A stretch of DNA of 64,000 nucleotides from Herminiimonas contaminans (GTDB lineage Bacteria; Pseudomonadota; Gammaproteobacteria; Burkholderiales; Burkholderiaceae_D). The position numbers were made by a program, and so were the translations under genes. The notes under the pieces were generated by a model that was not told the origin of the DNA, ran no database searches, and saw only the letters and a list, made by a program, of their open reading frames with translations. Positions 36,949 through 46,008 of this stretch are shown piece by piece. Numbering within the stretch: position 1 is the stretch's first letter; each line of letters opens with the position of its first letter. The stretch lies in NCBI RefSeq assembly GCF_015645465.1, contig NZ_JADOEL010000002.1, forward strand, positions 186,001 to 250,000, written 5' to 3'.

Positions 36949-37641
36949 TCAGCGTACCGGAGCTGGTACTGGTGCCAATGTTTCGTGTGCGCCGACCGAG
37001 CGTGCCGGAGCCTTGTGCACCATGGTGTAGGCGTAGTCGATACCCATGCCGTAAGCACCGGAGTGTTCTTTCACGATGGAGGTCACTGCATCGTAAGTTT
37101 CCTTGCGCGCCCAGTCGCGCTGCCATTCCAGCATGACTTGTTGCCAGGTGACAGGAACCACGCCAGCCTGGATCATGCGTTGCATCGCCAGGTCATGCGC
37201 CATCAGCGAGGTACCGCCGGAAGCATCAGCCACCATGTAGATTTCATAGTCGCCTTCCAGCATCGCGCACAGCGCAAAGCTGTTATTGCAAACTTCGGTC
37301 CACAGACCAGCAACCACGACTTTCTTGCGACCATTTTTCTTCAAGGCGTCACGCACCTTTTGGTCATCCCATGAATTCATCGAAGTGCGCTCGAGGATTT
37401 CCTTGCCCGGGAATACATCCAGCAATTCCGGATAGGTGTGACCGGAGAAGCTTTCTGTTTCCACCGTCGTGATGATGGTAGGGATATTAAATACCTTGCC
37501 AGCCTTGGCCAGTGCAACCGTATTGTTTTTCAGGGTCTGGCGATCTATCGATTGCACACCGAAAGCCATTTGCGGCTGATGATCGATGAAGATCAGTTGC
37601 GAATTACTTGGTGTCAATACTTCCAGTTTCGGATTGCTCAT
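36949..37641 (-). CDS. Isochorismatase-fold hydrolase, YcaC-like
   Basis: 230 residues from the ATG at 37641 (GGAG six bases before); an ATG at 37653 is too close to that site. Cysteine-hydrolase fold with the acid in LIFIDHQPQMAF (about residues 17-28), Lys in the central region, and the VVVAGLWTEVCNNSFALCAM motif with the nucleophile Cys. The homolog YcaC has no firm substrate; relatives cleave C-N bonds. Last gene of a minus-strand operon with MFS, DoxX and amidohydrolase genes (67 bases after the MFS stop by this start). Confidence 0.88.
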   Translation of the reverse strand: MSNPKLEVLTPSNSQLIFIDHQPQMAFGVQSIDRQTLKNNTVALAKAGKVFNIPTIITTVETESFSGHTYPELLDVFPGKEILERTSMNSWDDQKVRDALKKNGRKKVVVAGLWTEVCNNSFALCAMLEGDYEIYMVADASGGTSLMAHDLAMQRMIQAGVVPVTWQQVMLEWQRDWARKETYDAVTSIVKEHSGAYGMGIDYAYTMVHKAPARSVGAHETLAPVPAPVR

Positions 37642-37720
37642 ACCATGCTCCATTCAATTGAAAGCGACTACGAATAGTGAGTCGCATAAATAAAACCTGC
37701 AAAAATTCCAGGCACTTGCC

Positions 37721-39301
37721 CTATACAGCTGCAATAAAATGTTCAGTACGCGGCGCGTCAGGTCCGATGTGGAAGCTGTGCGCACGCAAGGTGATGGCTT
37801 TATCGTTCTCGGTAAAACGATCTTCCTGACGCAAATGCTCAAGCCAGGATTCAACGACAAAGGTTTCGATGTAGCGACCAGGCTGTACGGTATCTTCGAA
37901 GATGCCCCAGGTCAGTGCGCCGCCACGACGGCGTACGCGACGCATTTCCTGCACCGCAATCTTGAACTCGGCCTGGTTTTCAGGCGCAACCAGATACTCG
38001 ACCGTGATCATGACCGGGCCGGAATCATGCGCAGGGCCTGCTGCCCCATCGCCCACATCGTGTTTGCTCAGGTGTTTGGACGGTGCCAGATTCAGGTCTG
38101 GCGATAAATCCAGACGCCAGCGCAATGCCGTCGCACAGAACAGGACCATGCCGACCGCCGCGATAATCAGTGCATTGGATGTACCGAGCTTGCCCGCGGT
38201 CTGCCCCCAGATCGCACTGCCCGCCGCCATCGAACCAAAGAACACCACCAGATACACGGCCAGTGCCCTAGCCTTGACCCAGCCTGCGGAGCTGCGTTGT
38301 GCGCCGACGTTCAGGATGGACAGCATGGCAATCCAGGCGAAACCGGAAAACAAGAGGATCACGCCCAGCAGCACTGCGCTTTTCATCATCGCCAGCGCCA
38401 GCATGGAAGCGGCAAAGATTAATGTCGCACCGAGTGCCAGCACGTCATTTGAATAGCGCTTGCGCATACCCGGCAAGACCAGTGCACCGACGACAGCGCC
38501 GAGCCCTATGCATGCTAGCAGGATGCCGTAACCACCAGCACCAAGAGCGAGGCCATTCCTCGCCACCAGCGGCAACAAGGCCCAGGCGGCACTGCCGAAT
38601 ACAAAGAAGGCAACCGCGCGGATCAGAACCACGCGCAGTACCGGTGCTGCATGCACATAACGCAGACCGGCACGCACTGCAGGCAGGAAATGTTCAGCGG
38701 GCAAACGCTGTACCTTCTTCGGCGACTGCCAGAAGTACAGCACAGCGACGACACCCAGTACCGACAAGGCATTCAGAGTGAACACCACGGCTGGTCCGGC
38801 GAAGGACAAAATGATACCGGCCAGTGCTGGCCCGATCGCGCGGCTGATATTAATCCCCAGCGAGTTCAGTGCAACCGCCGCGGCCAGGTCTTCCTTCGCG
38901 ACAAGATCCGGCACTATCGCCTGGAACGGTGGCGCAGCCATCGCTGCACCGACGCCGAGGAAGAAGGTCGCCGCCAGCAGGATTTCAGGTGTCACCATGC
39001 CGACGAAGGCCAGTGCGCTCAGTACCGCTGCGGTAATCAGCATCCAGAACTGCGCAAACAACAGATATTTGCGACGATCGATAATGTCGGCCAGCACGCC
39101 AGAGGGCAAGGCAAACAAAAACATAGGCAAGCTGGTCGCAGCCTGCACCAGCGCCACCATGAAAGGATCAGTGCTGAGTGAGGTCATCATCCAGCCTGCA
39201 CCCACGTCATGCATCCAGGTACCGATATTCGATGCGACCGTGGCCAGCCACAGCGCGCGGAATAGTTTGTTGTGTAACGGGCTAAACGAAGAATTTGCCA
39301 T
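37721..39301 (-). CDS. MFS_3 (DUF894/EntS-like) transporter with C-terminal ABM-like domain
   Basis: 526 residues from ATG 39301; a GTG three bases upstream is possible. Residues about 1-405 form 10-12 membrane segments with FALPSGVLADIIDRRKYLL as the MFS loop motif. The last 110 residues (ITVEYLVAPENQAEFKIAVQ, GIFEDTVQPGRYIETFVVESW) look like a soluble ABM-type ferredoxin-like domain; this tail is usual in the DUF894 family. The ATG shares a base with the doxX stop (TGATG), so translation is probably coupled. Probably an exporter; substrate unknown. Confidence 0.88.
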   Translation of the reverse strand: MANSSFSPLHNKLFRALWLATVASNIGTWMHDVGAGWMMTSLSTDPFMVALVQAATSLPMFLFALPSGVLADIIDRRKYLLFAQFWMLITAAVLSALAFVGMVTPEILLAATFFLGVGAAMAAPPFQAIVPDLVAKEDLAAAVALNSLGINISRAIGPALAGIILSFAGPAVVFTLNALSVLGVVAVLYFWQSPKKVQRLPAEHFLPAVRAGLRYVHAAPVLRVVLIRAVAFFVFGSAAWALLPLVARNGLALGAGGYGILLACIGLGAVVGALVLPGMRKRYSNDVLALGATLIFAASMLALAMMKSAVLLGVILLFSGFAWIAMLSILNVGAQRSSAGWVKARALAVYLVVFFGSMAAGSAIWGQTAGKLGTSNALIIAAVGMVLFCATALRWRLDLSPDLNLAPSKHLSKHDVGDGAAGPAHDSGPVMITVEYLVAPENQAEFKIAVQEMRRVRRRGGALTWGIFEDTVQPGRYIETFVVESWLEHLRQEDRFTENDKAITLRAHSFHIGPDAPRTEHFIAAV

Positions 39302-39720
39302 CACGCCACCCGCTTGCGTTGCAGTACTGCATCAAGGGAAAACTTGCCGGGACCGCACAGCGCGATCGAGCCGAAGATAATCATCAACAGCCAGCCAAAC
39401 TGCCCTTCTGCGATTGACCACTGCGTATGCACGATCAACATCGACACCAGCAAGACGCAAATAACCGGCAGGCTGGCCAGGCGCGTCAGCAAGCCCAGCG
39501 CGATCAGGATCGCGCATATCACTTCGGCAAAAATCGCCGCCAGCAAAGAGAAGCTGGTACCGAAACCAAACGGATCTTCGATACGAACCAGCTCTTCGCT
39601 GTAATGCATGATCTTGGGCCAGCCATGCACATGGAACAGCATGAAAGCGCCGCTCACGCGCAAGAACAACAAGCCCAGATCGATCTGCGGCACGGACAGA
39701 AAAGGTAAATTTTTCGTCAT
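39301..39720 (-). CDS. DoxX family membrane protein
   Basis: 139 residues from ATG 39720; this start lies after the amidohydrolase stop and gives the usual DoxX length. Four membrane segments, with LGLLFLRVSGAFMLFHVHGWPKI near the start and AEVICAILIALGLLTRLA in the middle. DoxX proteins are linked to quinone or oxidative-stress reactions in membranes; here it is probably a partner of the exporter or amidohydrolase. Its stop overlaps the MFS start. Confidence 0.88.
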   Translation of the reverse strand: MTKNLPFLSVPQIDLGLLFLRVSGAFMLFHVHGWPKIMHYSEELVRIEDPFGFGTSFSLLAAIFAEVICAILIALGLLTRLASLPVICVLLVSMLIVHTQWSIAEGQFGWLLMIIFGSIALCGPGKFSLDAVLQRKRVA

Positions 39721-39724
39721 ATCA

Positions 39725-41749
39725 TCAGAACGCAAAACAGCTGCAACCCAGTGCGCCCCAAAAGCCGGAGTAATTTGAAATCGGTACGTTGGATTTGCGT
39801 GCCACATCATGTGCGTGCATATGTACACCACACGCACCAGCGCATTGATGCGGCAAGGCTGCGACTTGCTGCTTGGCATTCACACGACGGTAATGACCAG
39901 GCACGGTTTTCACTGGCGACCAGTCCGGCAATACAGGTATCGGTGGTGGTGCGAGGTTTACAAACTCATGGGCACCGAACACAACCTTGCCACCCACCAC
40001 GGTCAGCACTGACTCCAGCGACTTGATGTCGTCCTCTTGTATGCTGAAAAAATCCGCGGACAGTACCGCCAGATCGGCCAGCTGACCTTCCTGGATCCGA
40101 CCTTTCTTGCCCTGATCGCTGGAGAACCATGCACTACCATTGGTCCACAATTCCAAAGCCGTATCACGTGATAACTGCGCACCGGTCTGGTACAACTTCA
40201 TGCCACCTACGGTGCGACCGGATACCAGCCAGTACAAAGCAGTCCACGGGTTGTAGCTGGCAACACGGGTCGCATCGGTACCACCACCGACCGGCACGCC
40301 TGATTCGAGCATGCGCTTGATAGGTGGTGTGTGTGCCGCCGCTTCGGCACCATAACGCTCGACAAAATATTCGCCTTGGAATGCCATCCGGTGTTGAATC
40401 GCGATACCACCGCCCAGTGCATGTACACGGTCGATATTGCGTGGCGTAATCGTCTCTGCATGATCGAACATCCAGCGCAAGCCATTGAATGGCGTATCGC
40501 GGTTTACCTTTTCGAACACATCCAGCATGCGACCTATAGATTCATCGTAAGTGGCGTGCAGACGGAACGGCCAGCGTTGCGACACCAGATGACGCACTAC
40601 CTTTTCCAATTCATCTTCCATCCCCGCCGCCAACTCAGGGCGCGGCTCGAGGAAGTCTTCAAAGTCAGCAGCTGAAAACACCAGCATCTCACCCGCACCG
40701 TTATGCCGGTAAAAATCGTCGCCCTGGCCGGGCTTGATCATGGTTGTCCACTTCTGGAAATCTTCCAGCTCCTTGCCCTTGTTCTGTGTGAACAAGTTGT
40801 AGGCGATGCGCACAGTCAACTGCTGTTCACGTGCGAGCTGATCAATGATTTCGTAATCTTCCGGGTAGTTCTGGAAGCCGCCGCCTGCATCGATGGTACT
40901 GGTGATGCCGAGGCGATTCAGCTCGCGCATGAACTGACGGGTTGAGTTCACCTGCAACTCACGCGGCAGGCTCGGTCCCTTGGCCAGCGTCGCATACAGG
41001 ATCAGTGCATTTGGTTTGGCTATCAGCATGCCGGTCGGGTTACCGGCCGCATCGCGCTGGATTTCACCGCCCGGTGGATTCGGCGTGTCCTTGGTATAAC
41101 CCACCGCGCGCAAGGCAGCGCGATTCAGCAAAGCACGGTCGTACAAGTGCAATACAAACACCGGTGTATCCGGTGCCGCGGCATTGATTTCATCCAGCGT
41201 CGGCATGCGCTTCTCGGCAAACTGGAACTCGGTCCAGCCACCGACCACACGCACCCATTGCGGACTTGGCGTGCGCAATGCCTGTTCCTTCAGCATACGC
41301 AAAGCATCGGCCAAAGATGGCACGCCTTCCCAGCGCAATTCGAGGTTGTAGTTCAAGCCGCCGCGTATCAGATGGATGTGCGAGTCATTCAAACCCGGGA
41401 TCACGGTACGGCCATTCAGGTCTATCACCTGGCTCTCCGGCGTACGATGACGCATCACATCTTCCAGGTCACCGACTGCCAGGAATTTGCCATCCTTGAT
41501 CGCGACCGCAGTCGCCAGTGGGCGACTCTTATCCACCGTGTGGAAACGGCCATTAATCAAAATCATCGTCGTACCCGCACCTGCTGCCACCTTTGCGACC
41601 TTGTCAGCTGGCCCGCGTGCGGTAGCAGGCAGGCTGGCACCGGCCGATGCCGCTGCAGCTGGAGTGGAACGACCTGCCATCGCGCCCAGGGTTGCCAGTG
41701 CGGCACCGGAAGCAACGGACTTCAGTATATTTCTGCGATTGTTATTCAT
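39725..41749 (-). CDS. Exported YtcJ-like amidohydrolase with Cys/His-rich tail
   Basis: 674 residues. An N-terminal twin-arginine-type signal (NRRNILK, then an alanine-rich stretch to about residue 35) predicts export. The amidohydrolase-3 domain starts at MILINGRFHTVD and includes the metal motif NDSHIHL near 120, HATYDES, FDHAETITPRN and the late Asp in GGGTDATRV. The last 40 residues hold CAGACGVHMHAHD and end GCSCFAF, a metal-binding-looking tail. It sits 4 bases before the DoxX start and 45 bases after the XapX gene. Substrate unknown. Confidence 0.88.
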   Translation of the reverse strand: MNNNRRNILKSVASGAALATLGAMAGRSTPAAAASAGASLPATARGPADKVAKVAAGAGTTMILINGRFHTVDKSRPLATAVAIKDGKFLAVGDLEDVMRHRTPESQVIDLNGRTVIPGLNDSHIHLIRGGLNYNLELRWEGVPSLADALRMLKEQALRTPSPQWVRVVGGWTEFQFAEKRMPTLDEINAAAPDTPVFVLHLYDRALLNRAALRAVGYTKDTPNPPGGEIQRDAAGNPTGMLIAKPNALILYATLAKGPSLPRELQVNSTRQFMRELNRLGITSTIDAGGGFQNYPEDYEIIDQLAREQQLTVRIAYNLFTQNKGKELEDFQKWTTMIKPGQGDDFYRHNGAGEMLVFSAADFEDFLEPRPELAAGMEDELEKVVRHLVSQRWPFRLHATYDESIGRMLDVFEKVNRDTPFNGLRWMFDHAETITPRNIDRVHALGGGIAIQHRMAFQGEYFVERYGAEAAAHTPPIKRMLESGVPVGGGTDATRVASYNPWTALYWLVSGRTVGGMKLYQTGAQLSRDTALELWTNGSAWFSSDQGKKGRIQEGQLADLAVLSADFFSIQEDDIKSLESVLTVVGGKVVFGAHEFVNLAPPPIPVLPDWSPVKTVPGHYRRVNAKQQVAALPHQCAGACGVHMHAHDVARKSNVPISNYSGFWGALGCSCFAF

Positions 41750-41794
41750 GAGGAGACCCGTCTGGTGAGAGTAAGCGTGGAAGGGATAAGGTCG

Positions 41795-42037
41795 TTATTT
41801 CTTGCCCTGCTCTGTCGCGTCAACGCCTGTAATTTTGGAAGAGCAATTTTCACAAAACCAGGAGAGCGTGATGGGTTCCCGCTGGATGATGCGGCTGGCA
41901 ATCGGTACCAATTGCTCGCCGATCAACATCCCAAGCAGTCCCAGTAGGGCGATAGCTGGCGGCGCGGGGGAGCGCACATGAAGCAATCCGTAAATCACCC
42001 CGACCAATACGCCAGCGCCGATAGACATCAGGTACAT
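41795..42037 (-). CDS. XapX domain membrane protein
   Basis: 80 residues from ATG 42037, which has AAAGG six bases before it; upstream in-frame ATGs lack a site. It starts MYLMSIGAGVLVGVIYGLLHVRSP and continues AIALLGLLGMLIGEQLV, the two-segment XapX domain. The C-terminal tail has CENC. XapX proteins accompany amidohydrolase/isochorismatase operons but have no known function. First gene of the operon running to 36949. Confidence 0.82.
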   Translation of the reverse strand: MYLMSIGAGVLVGVIYGLLHVRSPAPPAIALLGLLGMLIGEQLVPIASRIIQREPITLSWFCENCSSKITGVDATEQGKK

Positions 42038-42352
42038 GGAATACCTTTTAAAAATCATCATATGCGGCGGATTATCTGCGATCCGCCCGGGAGACACTTG
42101 GATCAGAATGCTATTTCCGCTCAGAAAAAGCTATCTATTACTGGCAAATATTGCGTCCCGGAACTGCCTGTCGACAGCCGTAACGACCAGCTCAGCATTG
42201 GCACCTGTACCTATGGCTGTTTCTTTGGCGAGCCACGCCGGGTGATCAGCTCAGCAACCTATCGGCGATAAAAACTGTAATAGCTTGCGGCTGGTGTCAC
42301 TGTCAGAGTGGAACACCAACCGCATTTTTATAAGCTCAACAGGATCAGTGCT
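42038..42352. other. Gap with promoter region of the XapX operon and end of the MFS gene
   Basis: 315 bases without a convincing gene. A hairpin at 42286-42324 (TGCGG-C-TGGTGT against ACACCA-A-CCGCA, one mismatch) lies after the MFS stop on the minus strand and may terminate it; TTTTTATC follows 18 bases on. A smaller stem GGCGGAT / ATCCGCC is near 42065-42090. The XapX operon promoter should lie here but no clear hexamers stand out. Confidence 0.5.
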
Positions 42353-43744
42353 TCAATGTTTCCGTATCTTGATTTCCGAAATTTCTTCCAGCGACAAACC
42401 ACGCGTCTCAATGCCGAATCGATAGACAATAAATGCGGCAATCACGAAGCAACCCGCCCCAACGGTAAAGACACCAATCTGCCCGACCAGGGGCAAAATC
42501 ACGCCGACGATCGTAGGCCCCAATAATGAGCCGAGACGTCCGACGGTAGAAGCCATGCCGCAGCCAGATGCACGGGCTCTTGTCGGGTACAGCTCAGGGG
42601 TATATGTGTAGAGCACCGCCCACATGCCAAACATGAAGAACTGCATCATCGCACCGGCCGATACCAATGCAACAAATGTATGCGCTGAACTAGCTACCCA
42701 CCCATAGATGAAAACCATGACTGCACCACCTACCAGAGTCGAGATACAAGCTGGTTTGCGGCCCCAACGTTCTACCACCCATGCTGCCCACAGGAAGCCA
42801 GGTATGCCACCACAGGCGATATACACGGTATAGAGTACGGATTTAGTGACTTCCAGCCCGGACTGCTGCAGCAATGCGCCTATCCAGGTATTCAAGCCGT
42901 AAAAGCCCAGCAATGCGAAGAACCACAAACCCCAGACTGTCAGTGTGCGACGGCGATAAATCGGCGACCACAAAACCTTCAGCCCAAAGCTACCCTGGTC
43001 ACGCATCATTGCAGTCTGGGTAATCGGAGGCAAGGAATCCACTTTCAGTATCCGCTGTACTTCGTTCTCTATGCCACCGACTATCTGTGCAGCTTCAGCA
43101 TGCCTGCCTTTTGATTCCAACCAGCGCGGTGATTCGGGTACATAACGACGCACGACAAAAAGGAATACCGCAGGTATGGCACCCAGCATAAACATCGTGC
43201 GCCAGCTATACGATGCGAGCACGTAGTAAGACATCAAACCTGCACATATAAATGCAATCGGCCAGTTACCATCCATCAGGGCCAGGTATTTTCCGCGTTG
43301 CTTCGCCGGTATGAATTCGGACAGCAAGGTCTGCGCCAACGGCAGTTCCATACCCATGCCGATACCCAAGAGCACGCGATAAATAGCAAGTGAAACGGGA
43401 TCCTGTGCGGTCGAGCAAAGAAAGCTCGCGAGACCCCAGATAATCATACTGATTTGGAAGATAGGTTTGCGTCCGAATTTATCCGCCAGCATGCCCGAGC
43501 TGACCGCCCCCAGTGCCATGCCGACAAAGCTGGCACTGCCCAGCATGCCTGCTTGCGCAGTCGTAAGGCCGAATTCGGTTTTGATCGAACCCAGCAGGTA
43601 AGCCATCATCGCCAGGTCCAGGTTGTCGAAGAAGAAGGCCAGCGCAATCACCATAAACAGGAAGCGGTGGTAGTTGCAGATGGGCAGGCGCTCCAGCCTG
43701 TCGGCAGCGCTAATCGCTGCGGTCTCAAGATCATTTTTTCTCAT
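42353..43744 (-). CDS. MFS metabolite:H+ symporter (AAHS-like)
   Basis: 463 residues from ATG 43744, which has GAGGATTCC just before it; upstream frame has no site. Twelve membrane segments with DNLDLAMMAYLLGSIKTEFGL at segment 1, the loop motif GMLADKFGRKPIFQ near 90 and YTPELYPTRARASGCGMAS late. The 'FFFDNLD' and loop style resemble importers of aromatic acids and similar carboxylates. It is separated from the flavin-binding gene by a terminator, so it has its own promoter, but its place suggests it imports the substrate of the nearby enzymes. Confidence 0.88.
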   Translation of the reverse strand: MRKNDLETAAISAADRLERLPICNYHRFLFMVIALAFFFDNLDLAMMAYLLGSIKTEFGLTTAQAGMLGSASFVGMALGAVSSGMLADKFGRKPIFQISMIIWGLASFLCSTAQDPVSLAIYRVLLGIGMGMELPLAQTLLSEFIPAKQRGKYLALMDGNWPIAFICAGLMSYYVLASYSWRTMFMLGAIPAVFLFVVRRYVPESPRWLESKGRHAEAAQIVGGIENEVQRILKVDSLPPITQTAMMRDQGSFGLKVLWSPIYRRRTLTVWGLWFFALLGFYGLNTWIGALLQQSGLEVTKSVLYTVYIACGGIPGFLWAAWVVERWGRKPACISTLVGGAVMVFIYGWVASSAHTFVALVSAGAMMQFFMFGMWAVLYTYTPELYPTRARASGCGMASTVGRLGSLLGPTIVGVILPLVGQIGVFTVGAGCFVIAAFIVYRFGIETRGLSLEEISEIKIRKH

Positions 43745-43970
43745 GGAATCCTCTATGTATATTTTTTTGAAACGTCGTTGTAGCGATATATTTCGCTGAC
43801 CTCGTACTGTGTTCCGAGACCATGCAGATGGCGCTTTAGAAGCGGCCATCCTCTATCGCCTGCACGCCATTTTTATGTTGCAAAAAATGACTGGAGAAAT
43901 GAGAAAAAAGTGAAGCGACTACATTGCTGGCATGCATATTTCCGACCATGCTATGTCCAGCTGTATGCAT

Positions 43971-44003
43971 AAAAAAAGCAGCCATACCTTGCGATATGAC
44001 TGC
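43971..44003 (-). terminator. Terminator of the ridA-purA-like-flavin operon
   Basis: On the minus strand GCAGTCATA (44003-43995) pairs with TATGGCTGC (43986-43978), one G-U, followed by seven T (43977-43971). It lies 24 bases after the stop of the flavin-binding gene and separates this operon from the MFS gene. Confidence 0.88.
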
Positions 44004-44026
44004 CCGTGTACCAGCTAAAACGAGTG

Positions 44027-44653
44027 TTACTTGAAGCGATCCGGATCGAATGCATCCGTCCCCAGAGACGATAGCGCGGCCCCTGCAGGAAACGGGAAAC
44101 GCACATAAGGTGCTTGCGGCTGGCCCGGTGGCGAATATTGGCCATCAGCAAGTATGCGTTTCTTGGCTGTCATCTCGATGATTTTGCAATTGAATGCCAC
44201 GATCTGATTCGCCGCTCCATCCTCTATCGGCTTATACCCTTTTTCCGGACGGAATTTATCCAGGGCCTGGTTCTGGTGCGAGCGAACTTCATCGGTTCCC
44301 TCCCGTATCTCGGCGATACAACGGGCGATGACGCTGTAATACTCAAGACTGGTGTTTTGCCCTTTCGGTGCTTTCAACAAGGCAACCGGCTGATCCACCT
44401 CTATCGTGATGTGTTGATTCGCCCTGATCAGGCTCGCCATCTTGCCGAAGCGCGAACAGTGTATGAGGAAGGTATTGTTCACAAAGGTAAAGCTTTGCGG
44501 CACGACATAGGGAAACGGCTCATCCTGCACGCCGACGCGACAGATCAGTTGATCCTTGAGGAAGGCATGAATGGCAGGCCAGTCATCCCACGCAAGGTCG
44601 GTACGACGCATCTCGGTTTTAAAATAATCTGGGGCTGTCGTTATAGCTACCAT
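44027..44653 (-). CDS. Pyridoxamine-oxidase-fold flavin-binding protein, NimA-like
   Basis: 208 residues. Split-barrel flavin-binding fold: LICRVGVQDEPFPYVVPQSFTFVNNTFLIHCSRFGK near 36-71 and ANQHITIEVDQPVAL near 78-92, the pattern of the PNPOx-2/NimA group that binds FMN or heme and reduces small molecules. The ATG shares bases with the stop of the PurA-like gene (TAATG), so translation is coupled. Last gene of the operon ridA, purA-like, flavin gene. Confidence 0.85.
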   Translation of the reverse strand: MVAITTAPDYFKTEMRRTDLAWDDWPAIHAFLKDQLICRVGVQDEPFPYVVPQSFTFVNNTFLIHCSRFGKMASLIRANQHITIEVDQPVALLKAPKGQNTSLEYYSVIARCIAEIREGTDEVRSHQNQALDKFRPEKGYKPIEDGAANQIVAFNCKIIEMTAKKRILADGQYSPPGQPQAPYVRFPFPAGAALSSLGTDAFDPDRFK

Positions 44654-46008
44654 TACGCACCTATTAAAGTTTCATTGAAATATACCGATTGATGGCGCTC
44701 AGGGCCGATACCTATGCCCCTGATCCTGCAGCCTGTTTGTGCTTCGATAAACTCCAGTATCTGCTGCAATTCAAACGGAATACCTTCTCCGTCCAAGGTA
44801 AAGGCCGGAAAATTCACCGTGTCCCTATCCTTGCCACGTCCAGCAAGCAGCGGTATGCAAGCCTGCGGCGTATCGGAAAAATACACCAGGCAATCACATT
44901 TGTTCAGAAAGAGCTCATCGATACCATGCAGCATCACGACATCCGCCAACTGAGTCAGATCCAGCAGCCCTACGCGCCGTGGTCGTCCGCTCCCAGTTCC
45001 GTATTCACCTGTCAGCATACGCAAGGCTATACCTTGTTTGTATGCATCGTTGGAACGCAGTAATTCGGCTGCATCAAAACTGGCACGCTCGGACGCTGCA
45101 CCTGTTCCGTTGCGAGCAGCTTCCGCACAATATTGTTCTGACCGCGCCCCACCCAGCTCAGACGGAAAGTGACCTGAACCAACACGGGACATCACTGCCT
45201 TGGCCACGCCTATAGACTTGCGATGGTAAGCACAAGGCAAGTCCCCGCCGACATAGGCGTAAGACGGTGCCGTGTGGCTGGACGTCACATAGGGCTGATC
45301 TCCATACATCACATCCAGCAGCACCGACTGCGCACCTTCGAACAAGACACACGCTCCCGCCTGGACACGGCTCACCAGAAACAGCGGATCGTCGGTCACG
45401 TAGCTTTGCACCAGCTGCCACGCCTCAGACCATGCCTGCATGGATACGCCAACCTGAGTTTCGGCGCCGTGCATCGTGCCCAATTGAGCTCGATAGCGTT
45501 TATGCATCTGAGCGAGTGCAGATGCGCCGTCATCAAGCAAGTCGCGAATTTGCAAGGCAACACGTTCGCCATCCTGCATACGCAGCGCGCGATCTGCATA
45601 GCATGGACCGATACCATTGCCGGTCGTCCCGATTTCCTTCCCATGTATTTGATCAAGGTGCATATGAACAGGCTGCACCAGCACGCAACGGCTGCTCACA
45701 TACAGACGCCCTTCCAGCGAGATACCGATCTCCTGCAGTGACCTTATCTCCTCTGCCAGCTGGACGACTCCGACCGCACAGCCGGAGCCTATATACAAAA
45801 GCTTATCGGGATAAAACACTGCAGAAGGAATCTGCCTCAGCTTGACCGTACCCTGCGCACTGACCACCGTGTGGCCGGCATTGGCTCCGCCATTAAAGCG
45901 CGCAATGATGTCGTACTCGCTGGCGAGAAAATCGACGACCTTGGCCTTGCCTTCATCGCCATACTGGAGACCGACTAACACGTCTGCATAGCCACCGACA
46001 TTTTTCAT
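44653..46008 (-). CDS. Divergent PurA-like ligase (adenylosuccinate synthetase family), substrate unknown
   Basis: 451 residues from ATG 46008, which overlaps the RidA stop (ATGA). The GTP/phosphate loop reads QYGDEGKAK (15-23) where PurA has QWGDEGKGK; catalytic Asp and His are kept (D18, H46 in NAGHT). IGTTGNGIGPCYADR has Asn where PurA has Arg (TTGRGIGP) and Arg for the Lys of the active-site signature. The aspartate loop is GTGSGRPRR instead of the TTGRRRR type. NKCD near the end keeps guanine recognition. I infer a GTP-dependent amino-acid ligation, perhaps on a base other than IMP. It lies in a catabolic-looking operon, not with purine genes. Confidence 0.8.
   Translation of the reverse strand: MKNVGGYADVLVGLQYGDEGKAKVVDFLASEYDIIARFNGGANAGHTVVSAQGTVKLRQIPSAVFYPDKLLYIGSGCAVGVVQLAEEIRSLQEIGISLEGRLYVSSRCVLVQPVHMHLDQIHGKEIGTTGNGIGPCYADRALRMQDGERVALQIRDLLDDGASALAQMHKRYRAQLGTMHGAETQVGVSMQAWSEAWQLVQSYVTDDPLFLVSRVQAGACVLFEGAQSVLLDVMYGDQPYVTSSHTAPSYAYVGGDLPCAYHRKSIGVAKAVMSRVGSGHFPSELGGARSEQYCAEAARNGTGAASERASFDAAELLRSNDAYKQGIALRMLTGEYGTGSGRPRRVGLLDLTQLADVVMLHGIDELFLNKCDCLVYFSDTPQACIPLLAGRGKDRDTVNFPAFTLDGEGIPFELQQILEFIEAQTGCRIRGIGIGPERHQSVYFNETLIGA

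Noticed and set aside
37721-39301. MFS transporter fused to an ABM domain as a novel fusion
   Set aside because: A C-terminal domain of this kind is usual in the DUF894/MFS_3 family, so the architecture is not new.
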